In this document: in pieces, positions 41,136 through 50,200 of the stretch
Position numbering within the stretch: position 1 is the first letter of the stretch
Layout: every line of letters starts with the position of its first letter
Origin: a virus
Direction: 5' to 3' (one strand)
IMG/VR virus record: IMGVR_UViG_3300032083_002724
Location: 1-64,000 of that record
Length of the DNA: 64,000 nt
Translations under genes and position numbers: made by a program
The notes under the pieces: model-generated
Seen by the model: the letters and a program-made list of their open reading frames with translations, nothing else
What the model was told of the DNA's origin: nothing
Database searches by the model: none

Positions 41136-41900
41136 ATGGAAGAAAATAAAATAGTCAAAGAATATAATGCTGGTAAGAGTACATACGAAATAGCTAAAGA
41201 ATATAATACTTACGCAAATAAAGTAAGGCGTATATTAATAAAGCATGGCGTGGCGATAAAGTCAAAAAGTGATGCTCAAAAGAATGCGCTTAAAAATGGA
41301 ACTGCAAAAATTCCAACACAGGGTCAAAAGAGGACAAAAGAAGAAAGACTAAAAATCAGCAAAGGATTGCAGGAGAGATGGACGAATATTAGTGATGAAG
41401 AATACGAAAAACATGTAGAACAAGCAAAGAAAAGATGGTCTAAGCTTACAGCGTTAGAAAAGAAAAATATGGCTAGTGCAGCATCGTCCGCTATACGCAA
41501 AGCAGGTAAAGAAGGGTCTAAATTAGAAAAATTCCTGAAAGAAGAACTGACTAGGAGTGGTCACAAGGTAGAGGCTCATAAGAAAAATTTGATTCCTAAT
41601 GAAAGACTAGAAATTGATCTATACTTTTCAAAGCTAAAAACGGTAATAGAAATAGATGGACCATCGCACTTCCTACCCGTTTGGGGGGAAGAAAAGCTAC
41701 AGAAACAGATAAAATCTGATAAAATTAAAACAGGGTTGATTTTAAGCAAAGGCTTTGCTATAATTAGAGTGAAGCACTTATCTGATTCACTATCCCTGTC
41801 AAAGCAGGAGGATTTGAAAAACAGGCTATTGTCAATACTTGAAGACATTGAAACAAGATTTCCGATAAAATCTAAGAGGTATATTGAAATTGAAACGTGA
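41136..41900 (+). CDS. homing-type nuclease with HTH and NUMOD3-like repeats
   Basis: I start at ATG 41136. 254 residues. The N-terminus (VKEYNAGKSTYEIAKEYN) is a helix-turn-helix; RTKEERLKISKGLQERW resembles a NUMOD3 DNA-binding repeat. The C-terminal nuclease core has LEIDLYF, VIEIDGPSHF (E-x-D-G-x2-H) and a final strand GFAIIRVKH. This is a Vsr/EDxHD-like or PD-(D/E)XK-type site. DNA-binding modules before a nuclease core are the plan of phage homing endonucleases. It lies between glycan and annealing genes, as a mobile insertion would. Confidence 0.78.
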   Translation: MEENKIVKEYNAGKSTYEIAKEYNTYANKVRRILIKHGVAIKSKSDAQKNALKNGTAKIPTQGQKRTKEERLKISKGLQERWTNISDEEYEKHVEQAKKRWSKLTALEKKNMASAASSAIRKAGKEGSKLEKFLKEELTRSGHKVEAHKKNLIPNERLEIDLYFSKLKTVIEIDGPSHFLPVWGEEKLQKQIKSDKIKTGLILSKGFAIIRVKHLSDSLSLSKQEDLKNRLLSILEDIETRFPIKSKRYIEIET

Positions 41901-41910
41901 AAGGACTAAA

Positions 41911-42675
41911 ATGTTAGAAACAGAAGAAAACCTTTTTGAAGGAGTAGAAGAATTGAGTACACCATCAAACACAGATACGTCTGTAAAAAATGTAGTTTTA
42001 GAAGATGCTCCATCTATGCTCTCACCAGAGTGGCATGATTACGCCATGACGCTATTTCAGGAGGATGAGCTAATGAACGGGCATCCTCTCGTAACGGGCC
42101 TTAGAAGGGTATCTGAGCTTGTTTTAGGGCCAATGACGTTTAGTGGTCCAACTTGGGTAAAACCTACAGATCGTGACGACCATCATGGAAGGGCCACAGT
42201 CATATTTACAATAGAATTTGCCAATGGTTTAAGATGCTCAGAGGTAGCAGATTCTTGGGAAGGCAATACAGACGACATGTTTTGCGCATTCGCTGTAGCT
42301 ATTGCTAGCACAAGAGCAGAAGCTAGGGCGTTGCGTAAAGTCCTTAAGATCAAGGGCGTTGCAGCAGAAGAACTTACAAAGAAAGATACAGCAAAAATTG
42401 TGCGAGATCTATCAAAACAAAACAGCAGTAGTGCTGGAGAATTTGATGATTCTAGCAGAATGAGTGATGCACAATACAATTTTATTGATGTAAAGTGCAA
42501 ACAGCTGAATGTGGATGGAGGAAAGTTATTCAAGGATGTGTTTAAGGTAGATCAAAATCGCAAGATTTCTAAGAAAGTGGCAAGTGATATTATTGGAGTT
42601 CTCAATAATTATCAACAAGATAAAAGTACTATACCCAGCGAATTAGTGGGTTATAACCAAGAGTGGAGAAATTAA
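41911..42675 (+). CDS. possible Rad52-like single-strand annealing protein (254 aa)
   Basis: I start at ATG 41911, with AAAGGA about six bases upstream. ATVIFTIEFANGLRCSEVAD and FAVAIASTRAEARALRKVLKI in the middle recall the strand-helix core of Rad52/Erf-type annealing proteins ('a-x-TRA-x-x-RALR'), and a Ser-rich linker leads to a small helical C-terminus. The match is by pattern only. It would fit beside recombinase and SSB, though this gene stands apart from them. Confidence 0.45.
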   Translation: MLETEENLFEGVEELSTPSNTDTSVKNVVLEDAPSMLSPEWHDYAMTLFQEDELMNGHPLVTGLRRVSELVLGPMTFSGPTWVKPTDRDDHHGRATVIFTIEFANGLRCSEVADSWEGNTDDMFCAFAVAIASTRAEARALRKVLKIKGVAAEELTKKDTAKIVRDLSKQNSSSAGEFDDSSRMSDAQYNFIDVKCKQLNVDGGKLFKDVFKVDQNRKISKKVASDIIGVLNNYQQDKSTIPSELVGYNQEWRN

Positions 42676-43008
42676 ATGAAGCTTACATATACAACAGGAA
42701 ATAAGAGGATCACAGCAGAATTTGAGGCAGATACTCACAGAGAGTTGTTTACTCAAATTTCTAAGTTTCAAGAAGTGTTTGAGGAAACTAAGTGTGGCAA
42801 ATGTGGTTCTGAAAATCTTAGATTTGTAGTAAGGACTGTAGACGACAATGAATATTACGAACTAAGATGCACTGACTGTGGAGCTAAACTTGCATTTGGC
42901 TCAATGAAGAAGGGTGGAGGTCTATTCCCTAAACGTAAGGATGGAGACACTTGGCTACCTGATGGTGGTTGGCAGAAGTGGAATCCAAAGAAAAAGGCTA
43001 TGGAGTAA
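42676..43008 (+). CDS. zinc-ribbon protein (110 aa)
   Basis: A beta-rich N-terminal half (LTYTTGNKRITAEFEAD) is followed by TKCGKCGSENLRF and RCTDCGAKLAFG, two CxxC pairs about 25 residues apart that should form a zinc ribbon. The C-terminus is rich in Gly, Lys and Trp. It is the last plus-strand gene before the terminator. It probably binds DNA or acts with the preceding protein; no family is recognised. Confidence 0.6.
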   Translation: MKLTYTTGNKRITAEFEADTHRELFTQISKFQEVFEETKCGKCGSENLRFVVRTVDDNEYYELRCTDCGAKLAFGSMKKGGGLFPKRKDGDTWLPDGGWQKWNPKKKAME

Positions 43009-43015
43009 AAAGAAG

Positions 43016-43042
43016 GGGGTAGCGAAAGCTACCCCTTTTTTT
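43016..43042 (+). terminator. strong intrinsic terminator at the strand switch
   Basis: GGGGTAGC (43016-43023), loop GAAA, and GCTACCCC (43028-43035) form an eight-pair GC-rich stem followed by seven T (43036-43042). It ends the plus-strand block just after the zinc-ribbon gene. Read on the other strand the same stem follows the first minus-strand stop (43041-43043) and is trailed by a C/T-rich stretch, so it may also help end minus-strand transcription. Confidence 0.9.
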
Positions 43043-43739
43043 ATGTCAAATACTCTACTGTAAAATAGAGTCCATATTGAGTCTTACTTCCAACAATATC
43101 TGGCTCAGAACTTAGAGCCACATACCAATCATGAAAAGTAGAAGAATGTGTGCTAGATTGATTTGTTGTATATCCAAGACCTGTATCCGTGTCATTTGCA
43201 CTAGTATTTTTACCGCTAGGTCCGGGTGAATTAGTGAACGTCATATCTGTCATTGCGATACCAGAACCAAAAGTTTGCCAAGTATTTTCTGTTCTCCCTC
43301 TAAAATCGAGTTGATTTTTAGTTTGGTCTGTAGCAGGATGTCTAGCTTCGTAAACATATGTGGTTACGCCGTATGCATTATTATCTATATCAGATCTATC
43401 AAAAATACGTAATTTACAATTTTGTACTTTATAAGATGTATCTGACTCAAATCTAATATTTAGTGGGCATAGGTAATTAGGTAGATTATTAAGATTAATT
43501 GCTGTAGCACCATTTACTGATACTGTCGATCCACCGTCTTGATACGCTGTATTGTTGAGCTGTGCGGCCTCTGTCGTGCCATCAGCGCTAGTAACAAACG
43601 TTGTAGTTTGTACATTATCAACAGGAACGGAAGCACCAAAAGAGCTACCATAGAAGCCTATACCGCTACCCGCTGTATGATCAATCAAAGTCTCTGTATC
43701 TGTGCCTTTTATATTGGCATAAAATTTAATATCTGGCAT
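43041..43739 (-). CDS. virion structural protein (232 aa)
   Basis: A beta-rich Gly/Ser/Thr/Asn protein without cysteine clusters or enzymatic motifs. It starts MPDIKFYANIKG and ends YGLYFTVEYLT, an ending common in small phage structural proteins. AGGAG lies upstream of the ATG on the minus strand. It is the last gene of the minus-strand virion block and ends at the terminator hairpin. It may be a tail or neck decoration protein. Confidence 0.65.
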   Translation of the reverse strand: MPDIKFYANIKGTDTETLIDHTAGSGIGFYGSSFGASVPVDNVQTTTFVTSADGTTEAAQLNNTAYQDGGSTVSVNGATAINLNNLPNYLCPLNIRFESDTSYKVQNCKLRIFDRSDIDNNAYGVTTYVYEARHPATDQTKNQLDFRGRTENTWQTFGSGIAMTDMTFTNSPGPSGKNTSANDTDTGLGYTTNQSSTHSSTFHDWYVALSSEPDIVGSKTQYGLYFTVEYLT

Positions 43740-43772
43740 GGAAAAACTCCTATAAAATGGTGTCTACGTATT

Positions 43773-43778
43773 ATTATA
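43773..43778 (-). promoter_or_regulatory. possible -10 element before the 232-residue virion gene
   Basis: In the 47-base gap between two minus-strand virion genes the minus strand reads GTGTATAATAATACG, with a perfect TATAAT (43778 to 43773). A convincing -35 box is not seen at the right distance, so it could be an extended -10 or a phage-specific promoter. Weak evidence. Confidence 0.25.
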
Positions 43779-43786
43779 CACGAAAA

Positions 43787-46700
43787 TTAGCTAACAGTAA
43801 GGTCTACGTATTGAACTCTATCATAGCCCTGTATGCCATCCTCCTCGAAAGTTGTATGGGTAATGTCATTTCTAAAGAAATAGAAGCAATCATATGCTCC
43901 GTCAGAATTTGGTGTAACTTCTACCTGAGTTTGTTTAATTGTTTGTACAGCTTCTGTCCCCGGCCCATTTGCGTTGGTGCTAGGCCCATCTGTTAGCCTG
44001 TAAAAGCCATGATATCTGGGTGCGTATAAGATATCGACTTTTTCATAAACAATACCTTGTTTGGCGACTATTGTGGCAGAACTGCCATTCTCGTTGGTAA
44101 TTGAAAACTCAAATCCCGGTTGAAACTTGGTTCCTCCTCTAAAATCTTCTGGCATAAATCCCTCGCCTCTCATTTCATTTTGTGTTCCATCTGGAGCTGG
44201 TTCTAGGGCAAACCTTGGTTTGGTAGCCGCTCCGTTTGCACCCGGAGTTACTGTAACCTTAACGCCATTTGGTCCTTGAAATACTTCATCACCAGCGAAA
44301 GATTCGCCAGCAATAGGATCTCCTCTTATTTCTATGCCTTCATCAGAGATAAACGTATTATCAAGAATTTCTAGAGAATCAAGTCCAATTACACGTTTTT
44401 TAGAAACAAAACCACCTCTTGTATTAATCCCGTCAGTATCAAGAAACTCACCACCAGTGAGTAACTGACCTCTAGCAACAGTGTCTACATTCCAGTATTC
44501 CACTGGACGAACTAATTCAATACCGCTTCCTATCACAGCACCCGCACTAAGATCTCTTCCGCTGCTGTATCCTGTTGGAACTCGAAAATCAGTATTGTAA
44601 GCTGCTTCATCTATGAGTACTATTCTTCCTTCTACATCTTCAGCTGTTGTTTGTTGAGCGTAATTTATTGCACCCGCACTTGCTTGACCAGCTTCGACTG
44701 AACCATCGTCTGATTGAAATACTTTAAAATATAATTCAGTGGTTGTAGCAACAGTGCCTTTAGTTCCACCTGCAAAATGTAAAACAGCGAAAAAAGGAGC
44801 AATAAAAACTGTCTGTTCGCGTGGGTGATAGTCAAAAACCCTAACGTACAAAGCCGTATCACCAAATTGACTTAAATCTGGATCTGAAGTTCCAACACCC
44901 CAAGATGAAGATCTTTGACCAAGCCTATTCCCACCGCTTGAAAAGAGACCAACCACTGATCTCATAAATGACTGAACTGCACTTTGAGCAACATTAGTGT
45001 CAGCAGCTGAGAATGCACCAAAAAATCCACCAGCAGAAAAATTAATAGTCCCACCACTACTTCTACCCACTGTATTTTTAGCTGTGATGATTCCATAAAC
45101 TTCAGCCCCATCACCGTCATCACCATATCCAGCTGTTGATGAAAAAGCACCTATGGCATGAGCGGTTTGCTTGATTGCACCCGGATGATGATTATAAAGA
45201 TCATAAGCAACAGTTGTGTAACCTCCACCTGTCGGCTCTCCGACATATGGATTACCTCTGGTTAGAGCATCCCCTAATCCCATGTTTGCCGGAATTGGAA
45301 CCACGGGTGGAAAAGGTATGATAATCTCTGTCCTGCCTGCATATTCATTTCTCATCCTACGAAATTGTCTTGGTCCGTAAGTAAGATTAGGTGCGCCTTC
45401 ATATGGCTTTTGCGAGTCCGGCCCTTCAGTTGATAAGTCATCCATAGCAGCCATCGCACTTGTCAAGGCTGTAAATTGAACTTTAGAAGGGTTCAACGGC
45501 GGTAGACTATTTGTCGCTCCGTTTTCAAAATATCTATAATTATAATGCCCACCATTAAGTACATTAGTAAAGTCATTATTATTTACAGCTAGAGCAATAT
45601 CATAATAACTTTCAACTGGTGATTCAAAAGAATTAACAGCTATTTCAGCAGGAATTTGTCTTCTATCACGTACATCATTTAGATTAGAAGCAGCTACACC
45701 CACAGCCGTTTCTACAGCAGCAGTTGCAGATGTAACTTGTTTTATAGCTCCAGCATCATCTGCTACAAAAGTTTTTCTATGACCGTTAGGAAACACCGGC
45801 CCCCAAAAGAATGGATATTCACTGTTAAGGTAAAATCCCTCAAATTGACCCGTACTGACCTGTATGTTAGGTGGAGGTAATGACAAATTAATAGCTATAT
45901 AATCAGCACCCAATTTATATTGATCAAAAATACTACTTTGAATTATTCTACTGTTAATAGTAAAGTTGCTTGCATCAATATATGTTGGAGCCTCTGAAAA
46001 ATTTGGATTACCTTTCTGATAATATCTACTTCTTACAGTCTCTTCAATGTCTAAAAATCCCAAAGGTCCAAAAGCTCGGTGTTGAGCATTCTCTTCATAG
46101 TCATTCATAAAATACGTTGCGGCACTAGCTATGAACTTAGCAAACTGCCAATTGGATCTAATAACATTTTCTTCAGGAACTGGCTCTGGCTTTTCTCCCA
46201 TATCGCCAACAATCCATTCGCCACCAATCCAATGACAAAAAACTCTTTCCCCAGCGGCATATTCTCTTGGACCTCTATTTATAACTCTAATTTTTTCTGG
46301 TGTTACATTTCCATCACAGTCAACCATATTAGGTCCAAACATATGTGGATTTCCTTGCTCAATAGAAAGAGGCATGGCTAAAGCACTAGTATATCCTGAT
46401 TCATTTTTAGAATTACTCGTATCATAATAACTACTAGAACTAATCGAATCAGCTTGATCACTAGTCAGCTCATTAGCATTAATGTCAGCAGAGTCTAGAG
46501 CTTCTAATAACTTAGCTATCAGGCTGGATGGATACTCCCAAGTACCAGTGGTTTGATCATAGTAAAATCTAGTTGGAGCAACAACAGCATCGCCGGGACG
46601 AACATCATCGCTAGGCTTACTTTGTTTGTAGTTTCCCATGCCAGCATTTCTAGTAGCCGACAAGGAATAAGGAGTGCCAGCTGGAGTTTTTGGAACATCA

Positions 46701-47209
46701 GCAAAAACAGGTACACCTTGGTTTGCAATTACTCTCTCTCTTTTTAATTGTCCAGCATCTCCAATTCTTACTGTAAATGTGCCAGTGGTTGCACTTTCCT
46801 CTAAAGAATTTTGTATCTGTCTTATCTTTCTTAGTTGCGCTGGTGGCTGATCTGTGTCTGTGTCATCAATATTATCTTCATACCATAGAAGAATATTTTC
46901 TAATTCACTAATACTTATACTGGCATCTTCATATTTTTTAGTTGAATTATTAAATCTTTGATATTCAAAATTACCAACTCCACCGACTGCACTCATAATA
47001 CCTTCTAAAGTAAAATCTGATATAGCTTCATAGCCATTATCTGTTAAGCCAGTATTTATGTTTTGTTGATGAAATGTATTTCCTTGTATCGTGTCTAAAT
47101 CAAACAAAGTAAATGATGCAAGACCACCCCAAGTAAGTGCTTCATTATCAGTCGTAAAAACGTGTTGTGCTTTTTTGTTAGCTTGAAATTGTCCTCTAAA
47201 CAGCGCCAT
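43787..47209 (-). CDS. large virion structural protein (1140 aa)
   Basis: I place the start at the ATG at 47209, since AGGAGG (on the minus strand, 47220-47215) sits five bases before it. The sequence is beta-rich, with many Gly, Asn, Pro and Thr and no enzymatic motif that I recognise. Features such as RVINRGPREYAAGERVFCHWIGGEW and IIPFPPVVPIPANMGLG recur as short loops. It begins MALFRG, like the gene upstream in transcription order. It overlaps that gene by 14 bases. Baseplate, neck or tail-tip parts are all possible. Confidence 0.65.
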   Translation of the reverse strand: MALFRGQFQANKKAQHVFTTDNEALTWGGLASFTLFDLDTIQGNTFHQQNINTGLTDNGYEAISDFTLEGIMSAVGGVGNFEYQRFNNSTKKYEDASISISELENILLWYEDNIDDTDTDQPPAQLRKIRQIQNSLEESATTGTFTVRIGDAGQLKRERVIANQGVPVFADVPKTPAGTPYSLSATRNAGMGNYKQSKPSDDVRPGDAVVAPTRFYYDQTTGTWEYPSSLIAKLLEALDSADINANELTSDQADSISSSSYYDTSNSKNESGYTSALAMPLSIEQGNPHMFGPNMVDCDGNVTPEKIRVINRGPREYAAGERVFCHWIGGEWIVGDMGEKPEPVPEENVIRSNWQFAKFIASAATYFMNDYEENAQHRAFGPLGFLDIEETVRSRYYQKGNPNFSEAPTYIDASNFTINSRIIQSSIFDQYKLGADYIAINLSLPPPNIQVSTGQFEGFYLNSEYPFFWGPVFPNGHRKTFVADDAGAIKQVTSATAAVETAVGVAASNLNDVRDRRQIPAEIAVNSFESPVESYYDIALAVNNNDFTNVLNGGHYNYRYFENGATNSLPPLNPSKVQFTALTSAMAAMDDLSTEGPDSQKPYEGAPNLTYGPRQFRRMRNEYAGRTEIIIPFPPVVPIPANMGLGDALTRGNPYVGEPTGGGYTTVAYDLYNHHPGAIKQTAHAIGAFSSTAGYGDDGDGAEVYGIITAKNTVGRSSGGTINFSAGGFFGAFSAADTNVAQSAVQSFMRSVVGLFSSGGNRLGQRSSSWGVGTSDPDLSQFGDTALYVRVFDYHPREQTVFIAPFFAVLHFAGGTKGTVATTTELYFKVFQSDDGSVEAGQASAGAINYAQQTTAEDVEGRIVLIDEAAYNTDFRVPTGYSSGRDLSAGAVIGSGIELVRPVEYWNVDTVARGQLLTGGEFLDTDGINTRGGFVSKKRVIGLDSLEILDNTFISDEGIEIRGDPIAGESFAGDEVFQGPNGVKVTVTPGANGAATKPRFALEPAPDGTQNEMRGEGFMPEDFRGGTKFQPGFEFSITNENGSSATIVAKQGIVYEKVDILYAPRYHGFYRLTDGPSTNANGPGTEAVQTIKQTQVEVTPNSDGAYDCFYFFRNDITHTTFEEDGIQGYDRVQYVDLTVS

Positions 47210-50200
47210 CATTTCCTCCTTTATTTTGAGATTGTCCCCAAGTTGCAATTTTTGAACTTGGTATACCATCTTCTTTAAAATATAAATCCCTAGATGCTCT
47301 TTGACTTGGCATCTCTTGTGATGTCATATTGGGATGTCCCGGTTCTAAAGATGTGGGAACTCTACCTTGCCCCACTGTGTTTGAAGCAGTATTGTATCCT
47401 GCCTGATTCATAAGCCCAAAATTTCCTTGAAATTCCTGAGCTGCGTCATTTAGCTGCTCATCTGAAAGTATTGATCCTTTAACTTCAACATTCGTTGAAT
47501 TAACAATATTACTACTATTTCCAAAATTATCTGGACCGGCCTGAAAACCTCCCGGCCTGTAGTTCTCTAATTGTGGCATGATAGTAATTATTTCATGTCT
47601 TGGTGCATTTCTAGAAGATTGGTCTCCCCCACCAGCAGAATTAATTGACCTTAAAGCACCTCCTAGAGAATTATAAAGAGCGGTTATGTTTACGTTGCCA
47701 GACTGTCCTTTACCAAAGCCTTTTCTCAGCTGTGCATTTCTCTCGTCTTGAATTCTTTGCTGCTGCCTTGTTATTCTTGCAATATTTCCTTCTCTTTGTT
47801 TTTGTAATTTTCCAAACTTCATTGTGTATAAAGAAAGTTGATATTCTGTATTAATTCCATTTGCTCCAACATTAACAGTAATATTAGATACCAAAGGACC
47901 ATTTGCAGAAATAGCTCTACCTAGAAAAACACCACCGAAAGGAACACCAGCAACCTGAAATGCACCGCGACCAGATGTTAATAAAGCTCCAGTTGTTAAT
48001 CCAGCTTTAATGTTTCCAGCTGCATTCATGCCAGCGTATCCATTAAAGTTCCAAGGCGCTAAATTTTCGTCCTGACTAAATTCTATTTTTCCTCCACCAT
48101 TTTGAGTTGCCCAAGGTCCATAAGTCCTGTCTCTGGATAAGAATGGGATAGCCACAACGTCTGGATAAACCGGAGAACCGGGAACGAATTGCTTACTTAC
48201 TTCAGTGAAACCTTGATTTTCTCTTACCTTATTTATAGCTTGAATAAGACCTTCGCCCAAAGGTGGAGTTGCGTATTCTCTTGTTAAATTAGTTGGTGTG
48301 CCTCTAAGGGCTGGTCTATTAAAACCACATAAACCTCTCACAACATCTGCTCCAAGAAAATGCTTTATAAGTAAAGTATTACCAGCTTGCAGTGGGCCAT
48401 CTCTAAGTCTAGAATCTATAGATGGTTCTGCCCTATTAGGCAAAGTTATCAAACAGTAAATATGATTTGTATCTGGGAAAAATACAGTAATACCATTTTC
48501 AGTAGTAGCGTCATAGTGAACGACATCACATGCAGCACCAGCTCTCTGCAATGGGATTGGCTGTGCATATGAATATCCAATTGCATTCTCATATTCACAA
48601 GTATCAGGATTAAATATTTTCTTTTCAGGAGATATGGTCCAATTAAAATTAACATGTTGCCCATAAACTTTAAGTTTTTGCTGTGAAGTTTGGGGAGCCA
48701 TATAAAATTCTTCATCCACAGTGGCTTTTACAAAAGCTACTTGTGCTGCTAAATTACTACCCGGAGCTAGAGCCTCTTGCCCATCACTTAAATTATCCAA
48801 ACTATAGCTAAGATCAGGAACTGAAAAGCCAGCCTGATTAACTTGAAGACTAATTGTATCTGGACTAAATGATTTAAATAACAAATGTTGAGAATGATCA
48901 AATCTAACGTATGCAGATGTTCTGTTGTTTCCAAGATCAAATAATGTAAAATCTGCTGGAGCCAAACCTTGGAAGATATGCAAAGCTTGATCTCCATCTC
49001 CACCATTATTGTTTAATAAGTCAGACTCATAATAACCACCTTGAGTCGATGGAGTATAGTTAAATTCAAACTGCTTAGTAAGTGGGTTAAAATTATGTTC
49101 CAATGCTCCTACATAATCACCCGCATCTCCTAAAATTGCATCTTGCACATCAGGTCTTTGATATCCACCTGTAGTAATGTTTCTAGGTGGAAAACCAAAA
49201 GGTCCATTTGCAATATTTCCTCTATTATCTCTCGTTATAGTTTTATCATAGTATAGATTAACTTTTTGAGGAACTTTAACCAAAAACTTTTTACCTAAAC
49301 ACTCTTCAGCTACGCCTTTAACAAAATCAAAAACTTTTTTAGCATTTTCAAATCCTTGTTTTTCTAATGTTTGTGACACGCGAATGACATTTGCTAGTCT
49401 TCCTCTCTTATTTTGATTTACACGTTTCAATCCTTTTATCAAACGTTCCTTTTCTATAGTTGACAAGTCAGTTCCGAGTTGGTCTTCTAAAGTGCCATCT
49501 TTAATATCTTCAATAATCATTCCCATAGTTTCTGCTTCTTGTTCAACAGCTTGAACAGCAGCATTACCAATAGATAGTGCAGAAGATGATGGCAAACCTA
49601 TTGCCGTAGCTCTACCATAATATAGAGGATATCCATAATTAGGATTACAACCTACATTGCTTCCGTCGTTGGGCCAAACAGATCTGGGAACAGTAACTGC
49701 ATAATTATTAGAAATTCTAGGATGATGTTGAACTGCTAGGCCAATTGGAGGTGTTGCCTGAAGCGCTGCTCCTTCTTCTACATCATTTGCTTCAGTACTT
49801 TCCATATAAACATTATCATAATCAATTAAAAATTCTGACCACCTTTTAAAACCAGCTAAAGCAGATCTAAGCTCTAACTCAGTTGTCACATAGAAATTTC
49901 CAACGCCTATAGCATTTAAAGAAGTGGCATCTAACATAATCTGTTGATATGCTCCAATACCCTTCGGTAAAGCAACAATTTTTGAATTTTTAGAATCAGC
50001 ACCTACTTTTCTAGGAAGTGTTCCAAAGTAAGGTAGGATCTGATACGATAGCGATTCTTCTAAAGTGTACCTTTTTGCCCAAGCTGGATTTCTATCAGAA
50101 TAACCATGAAAATAATACATCTCTACTTCATTAGCGCCAACGACAAATTTATCGGTAGTAACAGTAGTTAATTCTTTTCCAAGACTTTTTGACGTTATAT

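Noticed and set aside
42000-43008. Phage integrase or excision region near the strand switch
   Set aside because: No integrase, attachment-site repeat or repressor is visible here. The switch is explained by convergent transcription and a terminator.
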